Notes: a model not told the origin generated them from the sequence alone. A stretch of DNA of 64,000 nt from Metabacillus bambusae (GCF_017497975.1 NZ_JAGDEL010000001.1:124001-188000); one strand, 5' to 3'; positions 37,763 through 46,181 are shown, counted from the stretch's first letter. Translations and numbers: made by a program.

Positions 37763-38875
37763 TTATAAAGGTTTGTTTTTTAGATTAGTGATTTCTAAAA
37801 CTGCCTGTTCAGCTGACTGAAGTGCACCTTCAAGATGTCCCCCATATTGTGAATTAGTCTCTGTACCAGCAAAAATAATTTTCTTTTCCCATAGCCCTCC
37901 TCGCGGCGGTTTACCATATATAGGAAAGTCTCTAAGGGGATTGATGTCTTCCTCAACAGCCGTTTCGAAATCTCTGGACCAATCTTTGTAAAGTATAGAA
38001 CTTACGTTTTTGGCAGAGGGTCCAAAGAGCCTAACCAATTGGTCAATGACCAATTTTAAAATTTTATCCTCACCCAGTTCACGTCGTATTTTCGCTGGCA
38101 TTCCGAAGAAACCAAATAATGCACCAGAGCCTGTATCAGGAGAAGCATCATGAATTTCTTGCAAAGGTCCAACCCAGCTCGATACGAAGCCAGAGAGCCC
38201 TGATTCCCTCCAAAAAGGACGATCATAGATTGCAACTGCCTTAGCCTGTCCTGCCATCCACGTAGGTTTGTTTACAAGATCAGTCATAAGATCTGTAGGG
38301 AGAGAAGGAGAGAATTCAATATGACGCGCCACAATTCGAGGAGGTAATGCTAGGATAACAGCACTTGCAGAAACCTTTTCTCTCTTTCCATTAGCAAGGT
38401 CTGCTTCAAGTGTGATAGCACCGGCTTTATCTAGTCGAATTGCTGTTACTCGCGTTTCTAGCTCGACTATGCCTGGCGGAAGAGTATTTGCTACAGCATC
38501 AATAAGGGATTGCACACCTCCTATGAATCGCACCGACCTTGCATCAGAGTTTTCTGGTAGTACATAACGCTCTGGTGGTTCGTTGTGGTATCGCTCTGAA
38601 AGCATTGCTCCTTTGGTGTATTGGTCAAAAGTTCCTAAATTCAGTTCTTTGACAAGATTAGCAATAGTCCTCTCGTGCTGAGGCCAGAACCATGTCGGCC
38701 CGAGGTCAAATTTACCCAAGTCAGGTCTGTTTGGATTTTGAGTGCTCAACACTCTACCTCCAATCCTATCTCTAGACTCTAGAACCCTACATTTGATGCC
38801 CTGTTCAGTAAGCAGAGACGCGGCACGAAGGCCACTTAAACCAGCGCCAACGATAATTACTATAGGATTGTTCAT
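37763..38875 (-). CDS. FAD-dependent amine oxidase (flavin monoamine oxidase type)
   Basis: Flavoprotein oxidase (370 aa). It opens with the FAD Rossmann motif VGAGLSGLRAASLL, then the GG-doublet DRIGGRVLS and the GPTWFWP substrate region; C-terminal GTETNSQYGGHLEGALQSAEQAV is the FAD-capping motif. It should oxidise a primary or secondary amine to an aldehyde with release of hydrogen peroxide and ammonia; the aldehyde link to the neighbouring dehydrogenase is an inference. Its ATG overlaps (ATGA) the stop codon of the DsbA-like stub upstream, so it is translationally coupled and probably uses the operator at 39114. Confidence 0.88.
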   Translation of the reverse strand: MNNPIVIIVGAGLSGLRAASLLTEQGIKCRVLESRDRIGGRVLSTQNPNRPDLGKFDLGPTWFWPQHERTIANLVKELNLGTFDQYTKGAMLSERYHNEPPERYVLPENSDARSVRFIGGVQSLIDAVANTLPPGIVELETRVTAIRLDKAGAITLEADLANGKREKVSASAVILALPPRIVARHIEFSPSLPTDLMTDLVNKPTWMAGQAKAVAIYDRPFWRESGLSGFVSSWVGPLQEIHDASPDTGSGALFGFFGMPAKIRRELGEDKILKLVIDQLVRLFGPSAKNVSSILYKDWSRDFETAVEEDINPLRDFPIYGKPPRGGLWEKKIIFAGTETNSQYGGHLEGALQSAEQAVLEITNLKNKPL

Positions 38876-39018
38876 ATTCTTTCCTCATTCCGGTCAAGCG
38901 TAAGCTTTCTAAATGTGCTTATGAAATATATCTTCCTTTTTGTAATTGCCTCTTCTAAATAAGCTTTCCCGATGTAACAAAATGGGATTTCTATATTTGA
39001 ACAAACTTCAATCTTCAT
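38872..39018 (-). pseudogene. N-terminal stub of a DsbA/FrnE-like thiol oxidoreductase (48 aa)
   Basis: Reads MKIEVCSNIEIPFCYIGKAY, close to the start of FrnE-type DsbA proteins (normally ...CPFCYIGK), with the first active-site Cys replaced (IPFC), then diverges and stops after 48 codons; the rest of the roughly 240-residue family is gone. It keeps an excellent GGAGGTAAATA ribosome binding site and its stop overlaps the amine oxidase start by 4 bp, so it may survive as a leader for that gene. Confidence 0.7.
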
Positions 39019-39662
39019 TATTTACCTCCAATTTTTTTAAAACTTTGTTCAGTTAGAAACTTCAAGGTTATTGCCGATTGTATAGAAAAAACCCCCTATA
39101 TTATAATTCTATTCATCAATTGAATAGTTGAATTATATTCTTGAAAACCTCTTCAGTCAAGAAGAACGTATTCTTTTCTTTTTCTCATCTTCCATAGGAC
39201 TAGGTGTGCTTGGCACAGAATCCACCTTTTCTCTGTTTTTTTCCTGTATGAGAGACGAATTTGACGAGGAAATATTCTTTTTATATACTGATCATCTTTT
39301 TGATTTAAGTTATGAAACGGAGCCAATAGTCCGAAATTGGAATCTCACCTGGACATCTATCTCTAATTCCTTTCGCAAATTCTATTCACCCAGCTCTTTA
39401 TTACCCTATCGAATGAAGAATCTCCCTTAAACCATTCTGATACTTCCCCTACAGTACGGATTAGAAGGAGGATAATAGGTTTTTATTCGTCCCGTATGAT
39501 ATCTTTTTCATAATGCGCAGTCGTCAATTCCTATCATCTCCAATATCATTTCGCGTTTTAAAAAACTTTACCCTTTACATAAAAAAAGGTAGCTGCAAGC
39601 TACCCTTTATATCTTATTAGATTCACCCAATACGGATGGTATAGCAATATTTGTATCCATAG
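39019..39662. other. Intergenic region with operator and hairpin
   Basis: Contains the operator copy at 39114-39133 and a GGTAGCT/AGCTACC hairpin at 39585-39608. An open frame at 39128-39430 starts with TTG, has no ribosome binding site or recognisable motif and is not called. No other feature seen. Confidence 0.4.
39114..39133. promoter_or_regulatory. Island operator, copy upstream of the DsbA stub/amine oxidase unit
   Basis: CATCAATTGAATAGTTGAAT, 16 of 20 identical to the island palindrome, 96 bp before the stub start codon. Confidence 0.5.
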
Positions 39663-39737
39663 ATTCTGTTTTTAGCGTTTCTTTACCTTAGTCTATATAA
39701 AAAATCTAATATAAATCGTTTAGGTGAATTTAGTAAA

Positions 39738-40340
39738 TTGTCTCCTGATGTATTTAATGCATTTGTAACTTTTGACAAGAAGGCACTGGGGGCTGGTAAA
39801 TTAAGCTCGAAATTAAAAGAGCTTATTGCAACAGCTGTAGCACATACAACAGGCTGCCCTTATTGTATAGAACTCCATGTCAAGCAGGCAAAAAACAAGG
39901 AGACATCAAAAGAGGAAATAGCTGAAGCAGTGATGGTTGCCACTGCCCTTAAGGCAGGTTCGGCTCTTGCTCATGGAGTTAACGCTCTCAATGCTTATGA
40001 TAAAACTGATGATGATGAATTGTATAGAGCAGCTTATTTTAATCGATTAAAAGAGTTTTCTCAGTTAAACGGAGACACTTTTAAAGCATTCATTGCATTT
40101 GATCAACAAGCAATGAAAGCAGGAGAACTTAGTGTTAAGGAAAAAGAGCTCATCGCAATAGCCGTAGCACATACAACAGGGTGTCCTTATTGCATCGATA
40201 TTCACACTAAAGGAGCAAAAAAAGCAAAAGCGACTAAGGAAGAAGTAGCTGAATCTATAATGGTTGCTACAGCACTAAAAGCAGGATCTGCCCTTGCTCA
40301 TGGAGTAAATGCATTAATTGCATTCGATGAGTCCATTTAA
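39738..40340 (+). CDS. Carboxymuconolactone-decarboxylase (AhpD-like) protein, internally duplicated
   Basis: Two tandem CMD/AhpD domains (each about 85 residues). Both carry the redox motif in AHTTGCPYCI (CxxC) followed by HAKGA-like helices and AEAVMVATALKAGSALAHG; the proton-relay residues of AhpD are partly visible. AhpD-type proteins reduce peroxides or support alkyl-hydroperoxide reductase. The reading frame is open from 39663 and homologous sequence begins upstream (NRLGEFSKLSPDVF, matching NRLKEFSQLNGDTF of the second repeat), but there is no ATG; TTG 39738 falls inside the domain and no ribosome binding site is seen. It may be 5'-damaged. Confidence 0.75.
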   Translation: MSPDVFNAFVTFDKKALGAGKLSSKLKELIATAVAHTTGCPYCIELHVKQAKNKETSKEEIAEAVMVATALKAGSALAHGVNALNAYDKTDDDELYRAAYFNRLKEFSQLNGDTFKAFIAFDQQAMKAGELSVKEKELIAIAVAHTTGCPYCIDIHTKGAKKAKATKEEVAESIMVATALKAGSALAHGVNALIAFDESI

Positions 40341-40751
40341 TGTTGAAGTTGGCTAATATGAAAACTAATACGAGTATTGTTTGGAATGTTGTAATTTATA
40401 CATACCGGTGGTACAAAAGATTTTAATTTAAACATTAAAAAGGTATTAGTGAAAAATACATGTCAGTAAGAAAGGTAGCACATTTTATGAATCACATCGA
40501 TGAAAGAATGTATTATAAAATTGGCCTTTCCCAATATGAACAATAATAAAAACATTATTTATTCACTTTGTCCATTCATACTGACATTATAAAGCAATAT
40601 TTTTATCGCTATAAAAATAACCATTTGGTTTAATAGTGTATCGAGACTCGCCAATACCCAAGTTGTGAATACAATTTGCATTGTTTTTTTGTAAAATCAA
40701 TGCAAATTGAAAGCATATGAAAGTTCATAAACTATAGTCATGAAATATATA
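40341..40751. other. Intergenic stretch with a 12-bp inverted repeat
   Basis: CAATTTGCATTG (40672-40683) and CAATGCAAATTG (40698-40709) form a perfect stem 43 bp past the arsR-type stop codon, possibly a terminator without T-run. A tiny frame near 40459 (MSVRKVAHFMNHIDERM) has no ribosome binding site. Nothing else is evident. Confidence 0.45.
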
Positions 40752-41423
40752 TTAATGTTTTTGTTCCAGATACTTCTGCCATTCATGAATACTTTCTGCC
40801 ATACGGTAAGCCATAAACCCTTGCTCTTTCATTTTTTGCGTAGCTATGGCTGAAAAAGCACAGAATTTACCTCTGCAATAAGCTATAACTTCTTTATCTC
40901 TCGGTAATTCATGAAGATATAATTCCAACTCTTCCATAGGAACAGAGACCGCGCCTTCTATATGCCTAGCTTCATATTCCTCTGCTGGACGCAAGTCTAT
41001 GAGGGTGATATCTCCACTATTTAACTTTTCGTAAACTTCATCCATCGTAAGAGTATATAAACCTTCCAAGGGACGTAAGAAATCTTCTTTAATACGAGTG
41101 ATATCTGAAAGTTGATTTTCACCAATACGCCATAAGGAAAACAAAAAATCAGTAATAGATGGATCAGCTAATGAATAAATAGCATATGTTCCCTTTTTAG
41201 TAAACTTAACTAATCTTGAATCATTCAGAACTTGAAGATGGCGAGAAACATTTGCCACATTCATACCTGTATCCTGCGTCAACTTTTCGACAGTTTTTGG
41301 ACCCTGAGCTAGTAAATTTAATATCTCAAGGCGTTTGTCACTCGATAAACATTTTCCAATTCTTGATAGTTGTTTATACAATTCATCTTTATAATCTTTT
41401 GCAGAAGAAATGAGTTCTTCCAT
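40752..41423 (-). CDS. ArsR-family regulator fused to a rhodanese domain
   Basis: 223-aa regulator. Residues 10-105 form a winged helix of the ArsR family (SDKRLEILNLLAQGPKTVEKLTQDTGMNVANVSRHLQVL), with Cys25 in GKCLSS. Residues 125-222 form a rhodanese domain with LIDLRPAEEYEARHIEGAVSVP and active-site loop YCRGKFCAFSA (Cys183, Cys188). The fusion suggests sensing of reactive sulphur or thiol stress. ATG 41423 is preferred: AAAGGA lies 8 nt upstream. An operator half-copy overlaps its promoter region at 41441, implying autoregulation; I infer it is the master regulator of the island. Confidence 0.9.
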   Translation of the reverse strand: MEELISSAKDYKDELYKQLSRIGKCLSSDKRLEILNLLAQGPKTVEKLTQDTGMNVANVSRHLQVLNDSRLVKFTKKGTYAIYSLADPSITDFLFSLWRIGENQLSDITRIKEDFLRPLEGLYTLTMDEVYEKLNSGDITLIDLRPAEEYEARHIEGAVSVPMEELELYLHELPRDKEVIAYCRGKFCAFSAIATQKMKEQGFMAYRMAESIHEWQKYLEQKH

Positions 41424-41440
41424 ACTAATCATCCTTTATT

Positions 41441-41460
41441 ATTCAATTGATTACATTGCT
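41441..41460. promoter_or_regulatory. Island operator, copy upstream of arsR-rhodanese
   Basis: ATTCAATTGATTACATTGCT: the first 13 bases are identical to the island palindrome; the right arm is degenerate with one inserted base. It starts 18 bp before the regulator's start codon. Confidence 0.55.
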
Positions 41461-41723
41461 GATGATACTATAGTTGAAGTAAAAATAACAAGATAATGAT
41501 TTCCTTAGCTCATACTCAATCTGCAAGAGAAAACATGTGTGAATTAAAGAGATGGATTATAGAGACTGTTTTTCTTGTGCAGGTTAGCAATAATTTAAAA
41601 AAATTTAACTAACAATATCATCATTTACAATGCCTAGATCCATTGATGTTACTGTTTCTAAATTATTATGGTTAGATACAAGGTTAATTATTAAAATGCA
41701 GAAAACTTATTAACACTGTTAAA

Positions 41724-42062
41724 TTAGTTTAATACTGCTGTCATATGTTCAGTCGTAACTGACCAGTGTGATGCAGTCCAATATTTAGATTTATCCTTTA
41801 CAAAAATAACTTGTGGAGATTCATGCTTCACGTTCAAGTCTTCTGCAATTTTATTAGAAACTGCGCGTGATTCAATCACTTTAACAAGATTGTAGTCTAC
41901 ATTATTATTTGGTGATTCATCTAAATAATGCTCGTATTCTTTAAGCGCATTAGAGCTCACAGGACAGGTAGTACTATGCTTTAATATGACCTGTCCACGC
42001 TTTGTAGATTTCTCTAAAATGTCATCCCACTCTTCTAAACTTGTTATTTCTTTCCACGTCAT
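41724..42062 (-). CDS. ytxJ: Bacillithiol-system redox-active protein YtxJ
   Basis: Small thioredoxin-like protein (112 aa) of the YtxJ family, which acts as a monothiol bacilliredoxin-like factor. The single active cysteine is in KHSTTCPVSSNA (Cys33, TCPVS motif), and the cis-Pro region reads ESPQVIFVKDKSKYWTASHW. GAGGGGGGAATGA precedes ATG. The best copy of the island operator (20-bp palindrome) lies 107 bp upstream. Expected to remove bacillithiol from mixed disulphides in the cytosol. Confidence 0.9.
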   Translation of the reverse strand: MTWKEITSLEEWDDILEKSTKRGQVILKHSTTCPVSSNALKEYEHYLDESPNNNVDYNLVKVIESRAVSNKIAEDLNVKHESPQVIFVKDKSKYWTASHWSVTTEHMTAVLN

Positions 42063-42168
42063 TTCATTCCCCCCTCAAATTAAATGTAATAGGCTATACC
42101 GTATTAATAATCAAATCTCAAGCTTTCGGTGTAGTTTTCAAAGTAATAAACCTCAATTTCATTAAATT

Positions 42169-42188
42169 ATTCAATTGATTAATTGAAT
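42169..42188. promoter_or_regulatory. Island operator, reference copy upstream of ytxJ
   Basis: ATTCAATTGATTAATTGAAT: perfect 8-bp arms (ATTCAATT / AATTGAAT) around a 4-bp centre. The copy at 46042-46061 in front of trxB is its exact reverse complement. Confidence 0.8.
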
Positions 42189-42357
42189 TATAGTATGGAA
42201 ATTATTATAAGTCAAGTGAAAATAACCACCTTGTCTCTATCTCAAGAATATATACTTTGCGCCTATTTAATTTAATCCTACAAGATTATTTGAAGATATT
42301 GTTTAATTAAAGGAATCAATACCCTCACCTATTAAATTCAACTGGTCCACGTTATTT

Positions 42358-42696
42358 TTATTGCTGATTATACATTCCATAAATTTTCTCTATTCGTTTC
42401 TCTAATTTATCAAAGTGAATAAAACGAGCATCTCTTAATACTTCTTTTCCATTTATAAATAAAAGTAGTACAGGTACAGTAAGAATAGAGAATTTAGCTG
42501 CTATTTCTTCTACCTCATTGGCGTCTATATGTCCTAGGTGGATATGTGGAAACTTGTCTAGTAATTCTCTTAGTCTTGGTAAAACAGCATGACATATACC
42601 ACAATCTTGTCTAGACACGTATAAAAAACTTAATTCTTGATTTCTCACAAAATCTTCTACCATATTCATAGAAGTTAATTCTTTTAATTTTTTCAT
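42358..42696 (-). CDS. Thioredoxin-family protein (CGIC active site)
   Basis: Thioredoxin-fold protein (112 aa). The active site DCGICHAVLPRL (Cys32-Gly-Ile-Cys35) replaces the WCGPC of classical thioredoxin, and the cis-Pro loop is LTVPVLLLFINGKEV. No signal peptide, so cytosolic. AAGGAG precedes ATG. It lies downstream of the CstR-like pseudogene and upstream of ytxJ; no island operator is seen within 150 bp of its start. Role as a specialised disulphide reductase is inferred. Confidence 0.88.
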   Translation of the reverse strand: MKKLKELTSMNMVEDFVRNQELSFLYVSRQDCGICHAVLPRLRELLDKFPHIHLGHIDANEVEEIAAKFSILTVPVLLLFINGKEVLRDARFIHFDKLEKRIEKIYGMYNQQ

Positions 42697-42843
42697 TTTA
42701 TTGCTCCTTTATTGATTGTTTAGACTACTGCAACAGCATGATCTACCTTAATATTTTAACGCTAACGAAATACATATACATGTAATGGTATAAAAATAAT
42801 TAAATTAGTTACCTCTAAGATTATTCTTAAGTATAGGTGTTTC

Positions 42844-43105
42844 TTATCTACTCTTAACTAATAAATCAATGGCTTCTTTTACTAAATTCTCTGTTTTTCC
42901 ATCTTACTTAACATTTTCTCTAACAACATTGTTCAAGGTTATTCCTAACCATTACACCTATTTCTCGATTTAAAGCACGGTAGGAATCTGACAATTGAGT
43001 CATAACCTCTCTGCAATTTTCTTCCTGCTCTATCATGTTTAATACACCTTTCACTTGTCCTGCAATTCTTTTTAAACGATTTTTAACATGTTGATCATAC
43101 TCCAT
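42844..43105 (-). pseudogene. CstR-like (CsoR family) persulfide-sensing repressor, broken
   Basis: Starts MEYDQHVKNRLKRIAGQVKG and continues to VMVRNNLEQC with Cys31 and Cys60 at the exact positions of the two sensing cysteines of CstR. After Cys60 an extra T shifts the frame to an immediate stop. In the shifted frame the rest of the protein is readable (VRENV, a further TAA, then DGKTENLVKEAIDLLVKSR), so there are two lesions. It overlaps the end of the rhodanese-fold gene by 11 bp. A 61-residue truncated product would lack the C-terminal helix. Confidence 0.82.
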
Positions 43106-43463
43106 AATCCAACATTCTTTTCTTATGGTGATCAGTGCATGGATATTTTGTTAATTCATAGCTATTAATCGTAAACCCTTTTTTTATCAAAAAACGCACT
43201 CCTAAGTTCAATTCTAATTTATCTCCAGCTATAACATGTATTTTACCCCGGGGGGTTTCCATATAAAAGCGCTTTAGGTATGCAAAAGGAATATATAAGA
43301 TATCGTCCTTGGAATATGTTGAGGTTTCATTATAATCCCGAATATCTAATACAATGATAGTAGAATCTTTTAATTTATTTTTTTTAATACAAGGAATTCC
43401 TTTCAATGGGTAATATCTCTTATATAGTAAAAGTAATATAGGTATTAATAATAAAATGATCAA
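43095..43463 (-). CDS. Membrane-anchored rhodanese-fold protein without catalytic Cys
   Basis: 122 aa: N-terminal hydrophobic anchor (IILLLIPILLLLYK) and a rhodanese-like domain with IIVLDIRDYNE and PFAYLKRF. The loop where rhodaneses carry cysteine reads HVIAGDKLELNLG (Gly80), so sulphurtransferase activity is not expected. It is translationally coupled to the CstR-like pseudogene, an arrangement typical of cst-type sulphide/persulfide loci. Start is uncertain: TTG 43463 is 16 nt from GGAGG; an ATT three codons earlier is better spaced. Confidence 0.72.
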   Translation of the reverse strand: MIILLLIPILLLLYKRYYPLKGIPCIKKNKLKDSTIIVLDIRDYNETSTYSKDDILYIPFAYLKRFYMETPRGKIHVIAGDKLELNLGVRFLIKKGFTINSYELTKYPCTDHHKKRMLDYGV

Positions 43464-43734
43464 ATAAATAATTTAAAAAACCTCCCTACTAAAAATTTTG
43501 ATTTATAAAACAAAACTATATACCTGCAGTGGTGTATAACCAATGAATTTCTCCATTAAATTATAGACCGTATAAGGCTTCCTGGATTAATTCCTTGTTT
43601 TTTAATACATTTTCAACCCATTCTTCATTTGTACGGTAAAACAAAGAAAAAACCTTCTCTATAATAAGTATTAGTTCAACTTATTCTCTTTCTTAGAAAG
43701 ATTAATGTAATCTCTTTCACATTTTTGATGATAG
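43464..43734. other. Intergenic stretch with a coding remnant
   Basis: On the minus strand near 43560-43690 a stretch reads EKVFSLFYRTNEEWVENVLKNKELIQEALYGL before a stop; it looks like the C terminus of a lost protein that I cannot identify. Otherwise AT-rich, holding the promoter of the rhodanese-fold gene. Confidence 0.35.
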
Positions 43735-43765
43735 AAAAAGGAACAATCATTTTTATGATTGCTAC
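43735..43765 (-). terminator. Terminator after the SDR gene
   Basis: GCAATCAT / ATGATTGT stem with a short A-rich loop and CCTTTTTC on the minus strand, 11 bp past the SDR stop codon. Confidence 0.7.
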
Positions 43766-43775
43766 TTTTTTATTT

Positions 43776-44546
43776 TTATCTTAATCGAGCTGTAACTCCA
43801 CCATCAAGTGGCATAATGATGCCTGTAATCCATGATGATGAATCATCTGCAAGGAATAAAACTGCATTTGCTACATCGTCTGGAGTACCATTGCGTCCAA
43901 TAGGATGAAACGCATTAAAGGTTGGTAATACTTCTGCGACTTGTTCTTCTGACATAAAAGTATTGTAAATTGGTGTTTCAACAACTGCAGGTGCTACTGC
44001 ATTTACTCGAATGTGATCGCCAGCGAATTCTACGGCTAAATTTCTTGTTAAAGCATGTCTTCCTGCCATTGCAGCAGAGTATGCAGATGAAGGAGTTGCT
44101 TCCACTGCTTGAATTGCCCACATAGAACCAGTATTTACAATTGCTCCTCCTCCACGTTTTTTCAATTCTGGTATAACTGCTTGAGAAGGATAGAATGTTC
44201 CTTTAACGATTGTATCTAAATAGGATTGTAGATCGTCCTCTGTATGGTCAAGGAATGGTGTTGGATTAAATTTTCCTGTATTATTAACTAATACATCTAC
44301 ACCACCAAACACTTCTACTGCTTTTTCAACCAAATTCTCCGAAGTTTCTTTTTTACTTATGTCACCGGCTACATATAAAACTTTTTTGCCAGTTGGGTCA
44401 ATTTCTAAAGCCGTTTCCTTTAACACATTTTCTCTACGCCCATTAATAACCACATTTGCTCCTTCTTCAAAAAACCTTTTTGCAGTGGCTTTCCCAATCC
44501 CAGTACCTCCACCAGTTACGATTACAGTTTTGTTTTCAAATCTCAT
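43776..44546 (-). CDS. Short-chain dehydrogenase/reductase with Lys-to-Met active-site change
   Basis: Classical SDR fold (256 aa): cofactor motif TGGGTGIG at 11-18, VLVNNTG near 86 (usually NNAG), catalytic Ser141 in TGSMW, and the YxxxK motif altered to Tyr156-S-A-A-Met160. The codon is ATG at 44067-44069, one base from AAG. Without the lysine normal hydride-transfer chemistry should be strongly impaired. ATG 44546 is preferred (GGAG 10 nt upstream), an ATG two codons earlier is too close. A perfect 18-bp palindrome of the island operator class lies 253 bp upstream. Confidence 0.88.
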   Translation of the reverse strand: MRFENKTVIVTGGGTGIGKATAKRFFEEGANVVINGRRENVLKETALEIDPTGKKVLYVAGDISKKETSENLVEKAVEVFGGVDVLVNNTGKFNPTPFLDHTEDDLQSYLDTIVKGTFYPSQAVIPELKKRGGGAIVNTGSMWAIQAVEATPSSAYSAAMAGRHALTRNLAVEFAGDHIRVNAVAPAVVETPIYNTFMSEEQVAEVLPTFNAFHPIGRNGTPDDVANAVLFLADDSSSWITGIIMPLDGGVTARLR

Positions 44547-44798
44547 TATCATTCATCTCCATTTTTTATTATTTAGTTCAGTGGTTCCATCGATCCTAAT
44601 TGGAAATCCTTTTCAAGTTCATTTCCACCTAAAAACATATTATTTACTGTTGTTAGTTACCTATTATTAATTCATTTACTATAGGTAACTATATTAACTA
44701 CCTACTAACAGGTAGATTTAATCTTAAAAGTTTATTCCAATTCGAGTTTTGAGAGAACTACTGTTCATCTTGAAAATATTTATGTGATTCGCAAATAA

Positions 44799-44816
44799 AT
44801 TATTCAATTGAATAAT
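44799..44816. promoter_or_regulatory. Island operator, copy upstream of the SDR gene
   Basis: ATTATTCAATTGAATAAT, a perfect 18-bp palindrome sharing ATTCAATTGA with the other copies; it is more compact (no central 4-bp spacer) and further from its gene (253 bp). The rest of the 470-bp gap shows no gene. Confidence 0.55.
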
Positions 44817-45025
44817 AGAATAATAGCATCAGAATTCCAACTCGTCAATTAAATTTATTTACCTTATAAGAATAATTTTTCATAGTAGCTACTATCCAAT
44901 ACTAACCCTCCCTCCGATTCAAGGAAGGTAGCTTAATATAGGCTATATTTTAAAATAAACCCTGATAGTATGAATGAATTAATTATTTATTGTGATTAAG
45001 GTAATTTTAATGTTTCTACTTTTCC

Positions 45026-45952
45026 TTAGTGCTCTAGAGAGTCGATGAATCTCTCACTATCAATTGCTGCCATGCTGCCACTACCTGCAGCAGTGATAGC
45101 TTGACGGTAACGGCTGTCCTGTACATCGCCACAAGCAAAGACACCTGGAATATTGGTTTCAGAAGTGCCTGGATTGGTTATGATATAACCATTATTATCT
45201 GTTGTAATCTGACCATCTAGAAAACCTGTGTTCGGATGATGTCCAATAGCTACAAATATGCCATTTGTATGGATCACTTCTTCTTTTCCAGAATCATTGT
45301 TTACTACCTTAAATCCATTTACACCTTGATTATCAGCAATAACTTCAACCGGGGTCTTATTTAGCGCCCATTCAATCTTTTTATTCGCACGAGCACGATC
45401 CTGCATAATTTTGGATGCTCTAAGTTCTTCACGTCGGTGTACTACAGTAACTTTGGAGGCAAATCGTGTCAAAAAGTTTGCTTCCTCCAGTGCAGAATCG
45501 CCACCACCAACAACAATTATTTCCTTGTTTTTAAAGAAGAAACCATCACATGTAGCACAAGTGCTAACACCATAACCGATATTATTTTGTTCATTTGGAA
45601 TTCCTAGATATTTAGCACTTGCTCCTGTGGAGATAATGAGGGTTTCGCTCAAGATTTCTTCTATACCCTCTACTTGCAATTTAAATGGCCGCTCCGACAA
45701 ATCCGCTTTCTTCACCCAACCAGTATAAAATTCAGCTCCAAAGCGTTCTGCCTGTTTTCGCATATTCTCCAGTAGTTCTGGCCCCATGATGCCTTCTGGA
45801 AAACCAGGAAAATTTTCAACTTCAGTCGTTGTCGTCAACTGTCCTCCAGGTTCTGGTCCCTCAATGACAAGGGGTCTCATATTGGCACGAGCTAGGTAGA
45901 TTGCTGCAGTCAGCCCAGCAGGTCCTGTGCCTACGATCACTGATTTATACAT
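45026..45952 (-). CDS. trxB: Thioredoxin reductase
   Basis: FAD/NADPH enzyme (308 aa) that reduces thioredoxin. FAD motif GTGPAGLTAAIYLARA near residue 8, redox pair in CATC (Cys132 and Cys135), NADPH motif GGGDSALEEANFL, C-terminal FACGDVQDSRYRQAITAAGSG. Full length. AGGGATAAAAA-type site precedes ATG. The operator palindrome lies 90 bp upstream. Because it stands in a stress island next to its thioredoxin, it may be a second, inducible copy rather than the housekeeping one. Confidence 0.95.
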   Translation of the reverse strand: MYKSVIVGTGPAGLTAAIYLARANMRPLVIEGPEPGGQLTTTTEVENFPGFPEGIMGPELLENMRKQAERFGAEFYTGWVKKADLSERPFKLQVEGIEEILSETLIISTGASAKYLGIPNEQNNIGYGVSTCATCDGFFFKNKEIIVVGGGDSALEEANFLTRFASKVTVVHRREELRASKIMQDRARANKKIEWALNKTPVEVIADNQGVNGFKVVNNDSGKEEVIHTNGIFVAIGHHPNTGFLDGQITTDNNGYIITNPGTSETNIPGVFACGDVQDSRYRQAITAAGSGSMAAIDSERFIDSLEH

Positions 45953-46041
45953 TTTTTATCCCTCCATGTATTTATGATGAGTATGATTTATAAGTTCTTA
46001 AAAGGCAGTGCATTTTGACCACACTAAGCCTTCGTTTATAT

Positions 46042-46061
46042 ATTCAATTAATCAATTGAAT
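46042..46061. promoter_or_regulatory. Island operator, copy upstream of trxB
   Basis: ATTCAATTAATCAATTGAAT, the exact reverse complement of the copy upstream of ytxJ, 90 bp before the trxB start codon. Confidence 0.8.
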
Positions 46062-46149
46062 AATTGTATTATATTGTTAGAAATCCTTTTCGTCAAGTAG
46101 TCAATACCTATCTTCTTTAGAAGCCCCAATTTGGTAACCATTCGTTAAC

Positions 46150-46181
46150 AAAAACAGGGTTGCAGTAGCAACCCTGTTTCT
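46150..46181 (-). terminator. Terminator after the MFS transporter gene
   Basis: Perfect 12-bp stem AAACAGGGTTGC / GCAACCCTGTTT with a 4-nt loop, about 85 bp downstream of the transporter stop codon. Confidence 0.85.

Noticed and set aside
39128-39430. 100-codon frame starting with TTG
   Set aside because: No ribosome binding site, odd composition, and it begins within the operator copy; no recognisable domain on either strand.
40459-40545. Short frame beginning MSVRKVAHFMNH
   Set aside because: 28 codons only, no ribosome binding site and no conservation evidence.
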